Positions 1 through 9,342 of a stretch of 64,000 nucleotides of DNA are shown here, piece by piece. Position 1 is the stretch's first letter; every line of letters starts with the position of its first letter. The notes below the pieces were generated by a model. It was not told the origin of the DNA, did not search any database, and saw nothing but the letters and a program-made list of their open reading frames with translations. Made by a program: the position numbers and the translations under genes. Source of the stretch: CBDFGS01 sp965247255 (GTDB lineage Bacteria > Chloroflexota > Dehalococcoidia > Lucifugimonadales > CAUZJF01); contig CBDFGS010000012.1 in NCBI GenBank assembly GCA_965247255.1, positions 186,001 through 250,000 of the forward strand. Direction: 5' to 3'.

Positions 1-1
1 G

Positions 2-709
2 CGTGGCTCCGCCGACGTAGTGCTTGCGGGTGGTTGCGAGGCGGGGATCAGCCAGCTCGGCCTGGGTGGTTTCAATATTATCAAGGCGCTCTCCAGACAG
101 AATGACGAGCCGGAGAAAGCCAGCCGCCCCTTCGACGCCAACAGAGATGGCTTCATCCCCGCCGAGGGATCGGCCATTCTGGTCGTCGAGAGCCTGGAGA
201 ACGCTCTCGATCGCGGGGCCCGCATTCTGGTGGAGGTGTTGGGCCAGGGTGTCTCATCGGACGCTTATCACGCCGTGCACCCCGATGAGGATGGCAACGG
301 CGCCGCCCGGGCTGTCAAATGGGCCCTGGAGGATGCCCAGGTTGGCCCCGACGAAATAGACTATATCAATGCGCACGGGACTTCGACGCCGTTGAACGAC
401 CTTTCTGAGACCCGCGCGATCAAGAAGGCCTTCGGCGAACAGGCCTACAAGGTCCCCATCAGCTCCACCAAATCGATGATCGGCCATGCGCTTGGGGGCT
501 CGGGCGCGCTGGAGGCCGTGGCGTCCGTCAAGACGATACTCGAGAACGAGATTCACCCCACGATCAACTACGAGGTCCCCGACCCAGATTGCGACCTCGA
601 CTACGTTCCCAACAAAGCCAGACAGCAGCGCGTCGACACCGTCCTGTCCAACAGCTTCGGATTCGGTGGTCAAAACGCCTGCCTGGTCTTGCGTCGCTTC
701 GAGGAGTAG
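2..709 (+). CDS. fabF: 3-oxoacyl-ACP synthase II (KAS II), 3' part
   Basis: This is the C-terminal part of the condensing enzyme that elongates acyl-ACP with malonyl-ACP in fatty acid synthesis. The reading frame is open to the left edge (first full codon at base 2), so the start and the N-terminal half lie outside the window. Visible motifs are the catalytic histidine region INAHGTSTPLND, the KSMIGHALGGSGALEAV segment with the second catalytic histidine, and the glycine-rich end SFGFGGQNACLVL, all typical of KAS I/II. The catalytic cysteine should lie upstream and cannot be checked. It ends 34 bp before a dehydrogenase gene on the same strand. FabF rather than FabB is the likelier assignment, but the two are hard to separate from this half. 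Confidence 0.93.
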   Translation, partial: RGSADVVLAGGCEAGISQLGLGGFNIIKALSRQNDEPEKASRPFDANRDGFIPAEGSAILVVESLENALDRGARILVEVLGQGVSSDAYHAVHPDEDGNGAARAVKWALEDAQVGPDEIDYINAHGTSTPLNDLSETRAIKKAFGEQAYKVPISSTKSMIGHALGGSGALEAVASVKTILENEIHPTINYEVPDPDCDLDYVPNKARQQRVDTVLSNSFGFGGQNACLVLRRFEE

Positions 710-742
710 CGCACATCATTTCCGATTAGTGGAGGAGGCGAA

Positions 743-1861
743 ATGACGATGGGTAAGGCGGCGGTCTTCATAGGGCCGGGACGGTTCGAGATCAGAGAGT
801 ACCCCCCCGTGCCGGTGGAGGCGGGAGGGATACGGGTCAAGATAACCGCAGGAGGTATCTGCGGCTCGGACCTGCACTTCTGGCGAGGGGAGATCAAACC
901 GGTACTCCCAGGCAAACAGGGCCCCGTCATCTTGGGACACGAGATGACCGGCGTCGTCGATGCGATGGCCTCGGACATCTCGACAGACTCCCTCGGAAGG
1001 ACGCTCAAGGAAGGCGACAGGGTTGTCTACCCCTACTTCGTCCCGTGCCTGAGATGCTATAACTGCCTCCGGGGCGAGCTGAACCACTGCCCCGTCCGGT
1101 TCCGCTATCGGGCCTCTGTCGAAGAGTTCCCCTATTGCAATGGCGGCTTCGCGGATTACTACTACCTCTTCCCGAACCACTTCGTATTCAAGGTGCCGGA
1201 CGGCCTGCCTGACGATGCTGTCGCGGCCGCCAACTGCGCCGCCGCGCAGGTGGTGTATGGGCTCCGCCTGGCGGACGTTCAGATGGGGGACATCGTCGCG
1301 ATCCAGGGTGCCGGAGGCCTGGGCTTGCACGCGGCGGCTGCCGCCAAGGACATGGGCGCCGGACGCGTGATCGTGATCGACGGGGTGGCGAGCAGGCTCG
1401 AGTTCGCGAAACAGTGCGGCGCGGACTACACCATAGACCTGAACGAGTACCCAACGCCCGAGTCCAGGATCGAACGCGTCAAGAAGCTGGCCGAGGGGCG
1501 CGGCGCGGACATCGTGGTGGAAGTGGTCGGATATCCGCAAGTGGTCCCCGAAGGCATCGAGATGGTCCGGCGCGGCGGCGTCTACCTGGAAATCGGGAAT
1601 ATCTCCCCGGACAGCAAGACCACCCTCGACATCTCCAAGATTCTATGGGGGCATGTACGCATCATACCGGCAACCCACTACGACCCTTACATCCTGCCGG
1701 TCACCCTGGACTTCCTCGACCGAAGCCAGGACCGGTACCCGCTGACTAAGGTGATGTCCCACGGCTTCCCCCTGGAAAAAATCGAGGACGCCTTCAGGCA
1801 GGCCGAGTGGTCCGGCAAAGGCGCCGATGCAGTCATCACCAGGGCGTTCGTCACCCCTTAA
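743..1861 (+). CDS. zinc-dependent alcohol dehydrogenase (MDR family)
   Basis: A 372-residue medium-chain dehydrogenase/reductase that would oxidise an alcohol or polyol with NAD(P). The N-terminal catalytic domain shows GGICGSDLHFW (catalytic zinc cysteine), GHEMTG (zinc histidine and glutamate) and the structural zinc lobe with four cysteines in PCLRCYNCLRGELNHC. The Rossmann domain has the nucleotide-binding turn GAGGLG near residue 190. The start at ATG 743 has a GGAGG ribosome site (730-734) just upstream. The next gene converges on it, so it is the last gene of its transcription unit. The substrate cannot be told from sequence; sorbitol- or threonine-dehydrogenase-like subfamilies are the nearest in pattern. 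Confidence 0.9.
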   Translation: MTMGKAAVFIGPGRFEIREYPPVPVEAGGIRVKITAGGICGSDLHFWRGEIKPVLPGKQGPVILGHEMTGVVDAMASDISTDSLGRTLKEGDRVVYPYFVPCLRCYNCLRGELNHCPVRFRYRASVEEFPYCNGGFADYYYLFPNHFVFKVPDGLPDDAVAAANCAAAQVVYGLRLADVQMGDIVAIQGAGGLGLHAAAAAKDMGAGRVIVIDGVASRLEFAKQCGADYTIDLNEYPTPESRIERVKKLAEGRGADIVVEVVGYPQVVPEGIEMVRRGGVYLEIGNISPDSKTTLDISKILWGHVRIIPATHYDPYILPVTLDFLDRSQDRYPLTKVMSHGFPLEKIEDAFRQAEWSGKGADAVITRAFVTP

Positions 1862-2032
1862 CGACGACCTTCCGGAACCCAGCCCAGGCTTTCTCGGCGG
1901 CCCCTATCTCGCTGCTCCGAGAGAGGGTGGGGGCTCGGTCTCGTGAGCTTACCGTCATGTCACGCCGAAGCAGGGTGTCATACGGCGGCACTGGTGATAT
2001 GCGGCGAGGTAGCATATGGTCGGCCAGGGCGG

Positions 2033-4045
2033 TCAGTGCGCGGCGTGTACGAAGCTCGCCACACGACTCCAGAGGTCGACGCCTTCCAATCGTACGGTCA
2101 CCGTATCCCCTGGCGTAAAGCTGGGCGGTAGAGTAGCTCTAGCCCGAAACGGGAACTCCACTAGCTCAAGCAGCGCCGACCGCCCGGGCTGCTTCTCCAG
2201 AACGACCGACTCGAACAGCCGCGAATCTCCGTCGCGGCCCGATCCCTCCAGCCGGTCCTGCGTAAGATACTTGAGGAACCAGTAGCGCTTCCTCTCCTCC
2301 TCGATCCGCCCCACCTCTCGAAGCTGCAGCTCTGCCCGTTGTACCACGGAGGACAGCGTTTCCGTCGTGTAGCGGGGTTCCCCGGTCCGCAAGAAGTGAG
2401 CGATCTGTCGCTGCATTACCAGGTCCGGATATCTCCGAAGGGGCGATGTAGCTTGAATATAGGCTGCGACGCCCAACCCGCTGTGCGCTCCGGGAATCGT
2501 ATCGAGGTCGGCCGGGGTCAGCCGCCGCATCAAAAGGTACCGCCTTAACGCGCCCTCCGGATGCAGCTCCAGGTCGAGGCCGGAGAAATCCGGCGGCTCC
2601 TGCTGACGGTACACGGCCGGCAGCTGCTTCTCGCTGCAAAACTCCGCCAGGACCGAGTTGCATATTATCATCAACTCGGCCACGAGTTGCCTCGATGGCG
2701 CCGCGCGCTGCAACACACGCACCTCCACCCGGCCGGATTCCAGCACTTTGATAGCCATCTCCGGCGCATCGATATTGAGGGCGCCGGCGTTCTCGCGCTT
2801 CTTACGTGACGCTTCCGCCACGAGCCGCAGCGCCATGAGCTTCTCGTGCCACTCAGATCTCGCGTCCTCTAACGCTGAGTCGGCCTCGAGGTAAGTCAGC
2901 GCCGCGCGGCTGCGGACCAACGACGGCCGGAGCTGCCATCCATCTACCTCGCCGGAGCTATTGACATCGATCATAAGGCTCACTGACAGGCGGGCTTCAC
3001 CCGGTTCTAGGCTCGCGACCCTGTGGGCAAAGCCCGGAGGAAGCATGTCTACCTTGCCCTCCGGAGCGTACAGAGTCGCCATGCGGCGGTCGGCCTCGAC
3101 GTCGATCGGGCCGCCCTGAGCGACCAAAGTGGCGGCGTCCGCGATATGAATACCGACCCGGTAGCCGCCTTCGACGGCCTCGACAGAAAGGGCGTCGTCC
3201 CGCTCCTGAGCTCCCTCGTCGTCGATGGTTACGACCGGTAAGGTCGTGAGGTCATCGCGCTTCTGGTCGAAGTGCCGTTCCAGCCGGACGGACTCGGCTT
3301 CGGCCACCGCGTCATCCGGGAACGTCCGCCTGATCTGGGCACGGTGGAGCTCGAGAGGCTCATCGGGAGAGAAGACCCCCGCTCCGACCAGCAGCTCGAA
3401 ACAACGCCTTTGCAGATCGCCGGCGCCGGCGGCGACCTGTTGCACCAGGCGCTTAGCCGCGCCGCTCCTTTCGAACGCCTCGCCATCTATCGCGTAGCCC
3501 TTCAGGTCGCGTAACAGCCCTTTGTGGAGCGGCGACACCTCATCGGGCAAGGCCCCCTGCCCCAGGGCGCTCATAAGCGATGCCGCGGACTCTTCCCTCT
3601 CCGCCTGCCGGAGCCGGCGGGCTCGTATTTCTTCGACCTCGTCCGCGGTCCGTGGAGAGTACCCCTCGGGACCATGAACGAATAGATCGGCATCGCGATC
3701 CACGTATAGTGCAAGCGCTACCATCTTCGCCTGAGATGGCGTTGCTCCCCAATAGAGTTCAGCGAGCTCCTCCAGGCGGAAGCTAGCGGCCTCCTCAGCG
3801 GCTACCTCCCAAACATCCGATATATCGATCGAGGCGGCCAGCGTCTCGCACTCGGCGCTGAACCTGTCCAGCTCCTCTTGGCCAGCCATCACGATGCCCG
3901 TGGCTAGCGCTATACGCTCATGAGGGATGCGTGCGATCTTGTTGCGGCCGACGGCGACGCTCACTCGAGACTCGTCCTCGCTCAGATACGGGACCACCCT
4001 CGCGCCCTTCGCCAGGCGGGCCACCACTATTTCGTTTGGTTGCAT
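2033..4045 (-). CDS. RNB-domain exoribonuclease (RNase II/R-like)
   Basis: A 670-residue 3'-5' exoribonuclease that would degrade RNA in the cytoplasm. The catalytic RNB domain occupies roughly residues 260-580. It begins with the aspartate cluster in TIDDEGAQERDDALSV, which supplies the metal ligands, followed by GYRVGIHIADAATLV and the MLPPGFAHRVASLEPGEARL segment. The C-terminal AYIQATSPLRRYPDLVMQRQI is the conserved end of the RNB core. The N-terminal 250 residues are not a clear pair of cold-shock domains as in E. coli RNase R, and resemble the shorter bacterial and organellar RNase II type. It is convergent with the dehydrogenase at 743 and divergent from the gene at 4254. Confidence 0.9.
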   Translation of the reverse strand: MQPNEIVVARLAKGARVVPYLSEDESRVSVAVGRNKIARIPHERIALATGIVMAGQEELDRFSAECETLAASIDISDVWEVAAEEAASFRLEELAELYWGATPSQAKMVALALYVDRDADLFVHGPEGYSPRTADEVEEIRARRLRQAEREESAASLMSALGQGALPDEVSPLHKGLLRDLKGYAIDGEAFERSGAAKRLVQQVAAGAGDLQRRCFELLVGAGVFSPDEPLELHRAQIRRTFPDDAVAEAESVRLERHFDQKRDDLTTLPVVTIDDEGAQERDDALSVEAVEGGYRVGIHIADAATLVAQGGPIDVEADRRMATLYAPEGKVDMLPPGFAHRVASLEPGEARLSVSLMIDVNSSGEVDGWQLRPSLVRSRAALTYLEADSALEDARSEWHEKLMALRLVAEASRKKRENAGALNIDAPEMAIKVLESGRVEVRVLQRAAPSRQLVAELMIICNSVLAEFCSEKQLPAVYRQQEPPDFSGLDLELHPEGALRRYLLMRRLTPADLDTIPGAHSGLGVAAYIQATSPLRRYPDLVMQRQIAHFLRTGEPRYTTETLSSVVQRAELQLREVGRIEEERKRYWFLKYLTQDRLEGSGRDGDSRLFESVVLEKQPGRSALLELVEFPFRARATLPPSFTPGDTVTVRLEGVDLWSRVASFVHAAH

Positions 4046-4253
4046 CGGCGTGCCTCTCGCTGAAACCCGAGCGCTGCCCGGGCTTCAGTATAAGTCCGTC
4101 GTTAATGCGCTACAACGGCACGCGATGCGGCCCTCATTTTCTGGGCCGGGCTACAACGCCCGCCCTGGCTCGCAGGCCATCCGCCCTTAAGGCCCGCTTG
4201 TGACCGGTCTGCTTTACGCGTAAACTCGCAGCGCCAATAGCAAGGAGGCGATC

Positions 4254-5740
4254 ATGCTCAAACCGAGGCTGGTTTACTACAACGACGCGCACCACTTCAA
4301 CGGCAAGAGAATAGAGCCGCCCGCCAGTATCCACATGCTCCAGTGGCCTGTCGACGAGGTGCTCGGGACCGGTGTAGACCTGCTGGTCTTCGGCCTCGGT
4401 TACGGCGACGTCTACTTCCACGACAGTAAGGTCGGGCGCGTAGTAGGCCAGAAGAAAGAGGTGTGGGAGAACTTCATCGACTGGCGCATCATGCGCATGG
4501 TAGAGGAGGCTCGGAAGAAGGGCACCGACCAGCTCCGCGAGGTGATCAACCGCGGCCGCGCGACCGGGCTAAAGGTGTTCCCGAGCCTAAAGCTTCAGGC
4601 CTCGAACGACCGGTACGGCGAGCGCTGTGGACTGCTGAAGTGGGAGCACGGCAAGGCTGTGTGCATCGGCGAGCCGGGCAGGCAGGAGTGGGCTTACGAC
4701 TTCTCCAACGAGCTGGTCCGCCAGGACAAGCTCGCCATGATCAGGGAGGTGCTGCAGGACTATGGCGCGGACGGCATAGAGCTCGATTTCATGTTCGGGG
4801 ACCAGTACTTCAAGTCCGGTGAAATAGAGAAGAACACGCCCTTGATGACCAGCTTTGTTGCCGACATTCGCGGACTGGCGAACGAGATCGGCGCCGCTCA
4901 GGACCGAGAGATCGGCGTCATGGCCAGGGTGCCGTTGAAGCGAGAAGACAACATCGAGATGGGCCTAGACGTCGAGACGTGGCTAAAAGACGGCAGCGTG
5001 CAGCTGATCGTCGGGCAAGACGGTGACGTAGTCTCCGAAACCGGAGTCCAGGCGCGGTGGATGCCTGAGGCAGCGAACGCCGCAGGGGGCGCAGCCTACT
5101 ACCGCCCTCCGCGGCGCGTCTACGACGATCGCGTCGGGCTGCCTAGCATCGAGATGTACCGCGCCCTCGGCCAGTCGCTTCAATGGCAGGGCTTTGCCGG
5201 GATGTACCACGGCTACCTCCTCTGGCCCTTCAGCCACCGGGAGTACCAGATCCTGCGCGAATGCGCCTACCCCGAGGCCCATCAGCGCCGCAACAAGCGT
5301 TACATCCTCCAGCCTAAAGAGGGAGTGGATGGTCAACCGACCACGACGCCGGAGCGGACGCTACCCGTCGAGATGAAGGAGGGCGAGACCGTTAGTCTCA
5401 AGATTCTGGTGGCTGACGACGTTGAAAACGCCAAAGCCGATGGAGAGATGCGCCGGCCAATACTCACGATCAGGTACTCTTTCTACTGCAATGGGGACGA
5501 GATCGAGACACGGTTCAACGGAAGGATGCTGTCAGACGACGAGGCAGAGATTACGGACGAGCGCGGCCTGGAGATGAGGACGAGACTAGCGGGCAGCATG
5601 TCCCTCCAGGCGCCCCTGGGGATGTCTGCCCACTGGTTCCGTTACAAGCTGGACATCGACGACGTCAAACGCGGAGAGAACCTCCTGGAAATCGAGACGA
5701 AGACGCAGGACAAGAAGGCCGGATTCGCTCGCAGCGTTAA
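4254..5740 (+). pseudogene. TIM-barrel glycosidase-like gene, 5' part, interrupted by IS
   Basis: The first 495 codons of a gene broken by the insertion sequence at 5741. The start ATG 4254 follows a strong AAGGAGG site. The protein begins PRLVYYNDAHHFNGK and contains DYGADGIELDFMFGDQYF near residue 175, which looks like the acidic strand end of a TIM-barrel glycoside hydrolase of the GHL10/GH10-like type. A beta-rich C-terminal part follows. I see no signal peptide. Removing the IS and one copy of its 5-bp target duplication restores a continuous frame of 523 codons that ends at 7546. In the present sequence the frame instead runs 105 codons into the IS and stops at 6056, giving a chimeric 600-residue product. 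Substrate unknown. Confidence 0.75.
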
Positions 5741-5758
5741 CCCGAATCCACCGAAGGA
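5736..5758. repeat. left target duplication and left inverted end of the IS
   Basis: GTTAA at 5736-5740 is the target site duplication. CCCGAATCCACCGAAGGA at 5741-5758 is the 18-bp terminal inverted repeat, identical to the reverse complement of 7439-7456. Confidence 0.92.
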
Positions 5759-7456
5759 CACCGATGGACGGCGTGAGGAAAGCGGAAGGGGGGGTGAGGG
5801 AGCTACAGGGGAAATAGCCTGGGTTCCATTTGGGGTAGGGAGGTCGGCGGACGGTCTTCATCGCCGCACAGGGGCCCCTATGGCCGTCTGCGGGAGCTGC
5901 GATGCGGGGGATGGCGAGAGAATACGCAGCAGGGAACTCTCTCGGACCGGGCTGGCGCGAGTCTGCGGGGATCTTCGGTTGTCCGGTGGGTGGGTCGCCG
6001 ACGGTGCCGTCAGGCCGGGAGTGGAATGGCTCGCAGCCGGGCCAAGGCGCGGCTGAACTTCTCAGCCCAAGGCCAGCGATCCGGAAGATGCAGGGTCAAC
6101 CGGCGTGCCGAGCGGGTGAGCCGTCCGGCTAGGGAGAAGAACCGCCGCCGGAGGGTCTTGGTGGTGGCTATCCGCTCTCCCAGACCGATCCGCGCCGTCC
6201 AGCGGGCCAGGTTGTGGGCCATCGTCTGGACGGCCAGCCAGGCGCCGTTGGCGGCGAAGCGGCCCGAGGGGAGATGGTTCAGCCCGACGCCGTACTTGAG
6301 GTCGCGTATGGCATTCTCGATCTCGGCGTGGCGGCGATGGTCAGCCTCCAGTTCGAGCAACTCCCCGTCCCGGTCGGTGATGAAGCCGTGATAACTGTAT
6401 TTGGCGAAGAGGGCCAGTTGGGAACCGGGCGTCGGCTTCACCCGCCGGACGATGAGCCGTACCGGCGCGGCGTCTGCCTCGGCCTGGAAGGGGGTGCAGG
6501 TGATCTCGGCCACATCGGCGGCACCGTCCATCCAGTAAGGAATCGGCGTCCAGGCATCTTCGGGTATCGCCTCGATGAGATTGTGCAGGCTTTTGTGCTG
6601 GCGGATGGTGATGGAGTAGCGGACATTGATCCGGCGGCAGACGGCGACCACGGCGTGGGTATAGAAGCCGCTGTCGGCACGCATGGTGAGCTGCCCGCTG
6701 GCCCCGCCGTAGCGAACCCGGCTCACCGTTTCACGCAGGAAGTGGGCGGCGCCGCGAGCGGTGTTGGCCCGGCCCTCGCGCAGCCGGGCCATCAGCACGT
6801 CGCCTGTGCCGGCGGCGACGGCCAACAGCGGGTGATAGCCCCGCTTGCCGGTATAGCCGTGGTGGCGTGCGCCCTCCTTGGCCAGTCCGTAGGTCTCGCA
6901 GATGGTGGAGTCCAGGTCAATGGTCAGGGGCCCGTCGCCGGGTCCCGCCCCGGCCTGCCAAGCCCGGGCCAGCAACTCGCGGCTCACCCGGTCGAGTTGA
7001 CGGACGTGGCCCCACCGGAAGCTGCGCAGGAAGGTGCCCAGGGTGGATGGCGCCTTCACCGTGCCGCCCAGGGTGCTGGCCGTCCCCCCGGTGCGCAACA
7101 CATCGGCGTCGTCAATGCAGTCGCCCCCAGCCAGCGCAGACGCCACCAGCGTCATCATCTTGTCGCTCGTGTTCGCCCGCCCCGGGGCATCGCCCAGGTC
7201 GAGGCGCTGCCGGACGAGTTCGGGCAGGCCGAGGTGCCGCGCCAGGGTGGCCGGAAGGAGCAGCCCGGCATTGGCCACCAAGCGGCGGTCGTCGAAGGTG
7301 ATTTGGATTCGGTCGGGGTGGTTGCGTGGCAGCATCTATTGGGTGCTCCTTTTCCAGGGTCTGTTTTTTGCTACAAAACCATTATCCCAGAAGCACAGGA
7401 GCACCTTCTTGCTGCTTCAGGACGCTAACCCGACGCCCTCCTTCGGTGGATTCGGG
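5741..7456 (-). mobile_element. IS1380-family insertion sequence, complete
   Basis: A 1716-bp element with perfect 18-bp inverted ends, flanked by a 5-bp duplication (GTTAA) and carrying one transposase gene on the minus strand. Size, end sequence beginning CC, duplication length and a single DDE transposase all fit the IS1380 family. It sits inside the reading frame of the gene that starts at 4254. The exact ends and clean duplication show that the insertion is recent and that the element has not rearranged since. Confidence 0.92.
6010..7335 (-). CDS. IS1380-family DDE transposase
   Basis: A 441-residue transposase filling most of the IS. It catalyses cut-and-paste or copy transposition of the element. 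The DDE triad can be placed: aspartate in LTIDLDSTICETYG (about residue 140), aspartate in LTMRADSGFYTH (residue 221) and glutamate in HRRHAEIENAIRDLKYG (about residue 338-340). The HGFITDRDGE segment just before the third acid is also typical. It is full length with no frameshift, so the copy may be active. A long open frame on the opposite strand (6214-7428) is a GC-rich shadow. Confidence 0.93.
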   Translation of the reverse strand: MLPRNHPDRIQITFDDRRLVANAGLLLPATLARHLGLPELVRQRLDLGDAPGRANTSDKMMTLVASALAGGDCIDDADVLRTGGTASTLGGTVKAPSTLGTFLRSFRWGHVRQLDRVSRELLARAWQAGAGPGDGPLTIDLDSTICETYGLAKEGARHHGYTGKRGYHPLLAVAAGTGDVLMARLREGRANTARGAAHFLRETVSRVRYGGASGQLTMRADSGFYTHAVVAVCRRINVRYSITIRQHKSLHNLIEAIPEDAWTPIPYWMDGAADVAEITCTPFQAEADAAPVRLIVRRVKPTPGSQLALFAKYSYHGFITDRDGELLELEADHRRHAEIENAIRDLKYGVGLNHLPSGRFAANGAWLAVQTMAHNLARWTARIGLGERIATTKTLRRRFFSLAGRLTRSARRLTLHLPDRWPWAEKFSRALARLRAIPLPA

Positions 7457-7461
7457 GTTAA
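7439..7461. repeat. right inverted end and right target duplication of the IS
   Basis: Bases 7439-7456 are the 18-bp right inverted repeat. GTTAA at 7457-7461 repeats the bases at 5736-5740. Confidence 0.92.
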
Positions 7462-7546
7462 CGGGGTGGAGATCCAGACACGCTACAAGGACTTCGAGCG
7501 CCCTGAGGGCCTGGAGATCGAGCGAGTCGCGCCTCTATCGGCGTAG
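7457..7546 (+). pseudogene. TIM-barrel glycosidase-like gene, 3' remnant
   Basis: The last 29 codons of the gene interrupted at 5740. The frame reads VNGVEIQTRYKDFERPEG and ends in TAG at 7544-7546. Joined to the 5' part through one copy of GTTAA it continues in the same frame with no gap (ARSVN followed by GVEIQTR). It has no start of its own and is not expected to be translated separately. Confidence 0.8.
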
Positions 7547-7701
7547 AAGCCATGGGGCGAGGAGGAGAACGCCCGTCGGGAGGCAGCTACGGGAAGTCTT
7601 CCGGCAATCGATTCCGAGGCTAGGCAACTGGGGAGTGGCCGCTTCCGGCAGGTTAATGTTGTCTCTTTAGGTGTATCAGCCGCTTCGGAGTTAGCCCATC
7701 C

Positions 7702-8022
7702 TTAGTGCTTATGCTCGTGGCCGCCGTTGCCCGTGAACTCTTCGCGCGTGCTGAAGACACCGAGGTCCCGCCCTTGATGAACGTGAACGATAACCCCCTC
7801 CTGCCTCCTGATTCCCACGGAGTCCAGCAGCTCCTCGTCGATCGTGTCGATCAAGTCCTGGATCTCCTCTTGCGTTATCGTATCGTCGACGTTGACGGTA
7901 GCGTGGATCGCCGAGTCTGCGAAGTGGATATCGACGCGACCAATAGGGTCGTTTTCTTTGAGGACGGTGAAACACTCCGAGAACGCAGTCCGGCATTCGC
8001 GGTCGAAATTGAAATTAGACAT
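7702..8022 (-). CDS. conserved small protein of unknown function
   Basis: A 106-residue acidic protein I do not recognise. It starts MSNFNFDRECRTAFSEC and has a regular alternation of beta-like and helical stretches (GRVDIHFADSAIHATVNVDD, then a helix around ITQEEIQDLIDTID). It ends in a histidine-rich tail, GHEHKH, which could bind a metal. Two cysteines lie near the N-terminus. It sits 30 bp downstream of proA on the same strand, so it may be co-transcribed with proBA, though nothing links it to proline. Its codon use matches its neighbours and I regard it as a real gene. Confidence 0.65.
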   Translation of the reverse strand: MSNFNFDRECRTAFSECFTVLKENDPIGRVDIHFADSAIHATVNVDDTITQEEIQDLIDTIDEELLDSVGIRRQEGVIVHVHQGRDLGVFSTREEFTGNGGHEHKH

Positions 8023-8052
8023 GCTTAGACCCCTGTCTACAGTAAATGCGGG

Positions 8053-9342
8053 CTATTGCCTGATTTGCCCTGACCCTTCCACCGTCCACTTATATGAGGT
8101 CAGCTCCCGAAGCCCCATCGGCCCTCTGGCGTGGAACTTGTCGGTGCTGATGGCAACCTCGGCCCCCAGTCCCATCTGGCCGCCGTCGTTGAAGCGAGTG
8201 CTCGCGTTGACGAACACGACGGACGCGTCCACCTCCTCGAGGAACCGGTTCGCCGTTGCGTAGTCCTCGGTGACGATCGCCTCCGAGTGCCCGGAGCCAT
8301 GGGTGGCGATGTGCTCCAGCGCTTCATCTAGGGTGTCCACCACCTTAACCGCGGCTGTCAGAGAGAGGAACTCGGTGCCCCAATCCTTATCCGCCGCGGG
8401 CACGGCCCTCCCACCGTCGACGCTACCCAGAATGCTCAGCGCGCGCCGGTCGCAGCGCATCTCTACTCCTGCCTCCACCCAGCGCTGTGCCAGCCGGGGA
8501 AGGACGTAGGGCGCTGCCGCGGAGTGGACCAGCAGCGTGTCCATCGCGTTGCAGACCGAGGGCCTGGAGACCTTCGCGTTGTAGGCTATATCGACGGCCA
8601 TATCGCTATTCGCGGCCCCGTCCACGTACGTGTGACACACGCCTATACCGCCCGTTACGGCCGGCATCGTCGCCTCCGCGGCTACCCGCCGCACAAGCTC
8701 AGCTCCGCCCCTCGGGATCATGAGGTCGATATACTCCTTCATGCCGAGCATCTGACCCACGAGCGCCCGGTCGGTCGACTCGACGAACTGGACGGCGTCG
8801 CGAGGTGCTCCCGCGGTTTCGATACTGCCTCGAACGAGCCCCGCCAGCGCCGAGTTGCTGTGAAACGCTTCCTTACCCCCACGCAGTATCACCGCGTTTC
8901 CGGACTTGATGGACAGCACCGCGAAGTCGACGGTGATGTTCGGCCGGCTCTCGTAGATGGCGCCGATAACACCAAGTGGGACGCGCCGTTTGCCTACCCG
9001 CAGGCCGTTGGGCAGCTGACGCACGTCGAAACTCTCGGACAACGGGTCCGGCAGTGCGGCGACCCGTCTTACGTCCGCGGCCAGGGCGTTCAGCCTGTCC
9101 GGGTCGAGGGTCAGCCGGTCGAGGACTGCGTCGCTCAGGCCGTCGACGCGGCCCGCATCCAGGTCCATCTCGTTGGCCGCCAGCACCTCTTCCTGGCGCG
9201 TCGCCAGACCGTGGGCGATACGCTCGAGCGCCCCGTCTTTGGCGGCGCTGCTGAGCCTGGCCAGAATGCGAGCTGCTGTGCGCGCAGCCTGCCCTATCGA
9301 CTGCAGATCGACCTCGGCCGTTCCGACCTCAGGTGCCTTCAC
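8053..9342 (-). CDS. proA: glutamate-5-semialdehyde dehydrogenase (gamma-glutamyl phosphate reductase)
   Basis: A 429-residue enzyme that reduces gamma-glutamyl phosphate with NADPH to glutamate-5-semialdehyde, the second step of proline synthesis. It has the aldehyde-dehydrogenase fold with the ProA signatures GVIGAIYESRPNITVDFAVLS and GGKEAFHSNSAL. The catalytic cysteine region reads SRPSVCNAMDTLLVH. Length is normal for ProA (about 415-430). Its start overlaps the stop of proB by 4 bp, so the two are translationally coupled, as expected for a two-gene proBA operon. Confidence 0.97.
   Translation of the reverse strand: MKAPEVGTAEVDLQSIGQAARTAARILARLSSAAKDGALERIAHGLATRQEEVLAANEMDLDAGRVDGLSDAVLDRLTLDPDRLNALAADVRRVAALPDPLSESFDVRQLPNGLRVGKRRVPLGVIGAIYESRPNITVDFAVLSIKSGNAVILRGGKEAFHSNSALAGLVRGSIETAGAPRDAVQFVESTDRALVGQMLGMKEYIDLMIPRGGAELVRRVAAEATMPAVTGGIGVCHTYVDGAANSDMAVDIAYNAKVSRPSVCNAMDTLLVHSAAAPYVLPRLAQRWVEAGVEMRCDRRALSILGSVDGGRAVPAADKDWGTEFLSLTAAVKVVDTLDEALEHIATHGSGHSEAIVTEDYATANRFLEEVDASVVFVNASTRFNDGGQMGLGAEVAISTDKFHARGPMGLRELTSYKWTVEGSGQIRQ

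Noticed and set aside
716..1540. 274-residue minus-strand frame across the dehydrogenase
   Set aside because: Antisense shadow of a gene with clear zinc and Rossmann motifs.
6214..7428. 404-residue plus-strand frame across the transposase
   Set aside because: Antisense to the transposase with DDE residues in place; composition is that of a shadow.
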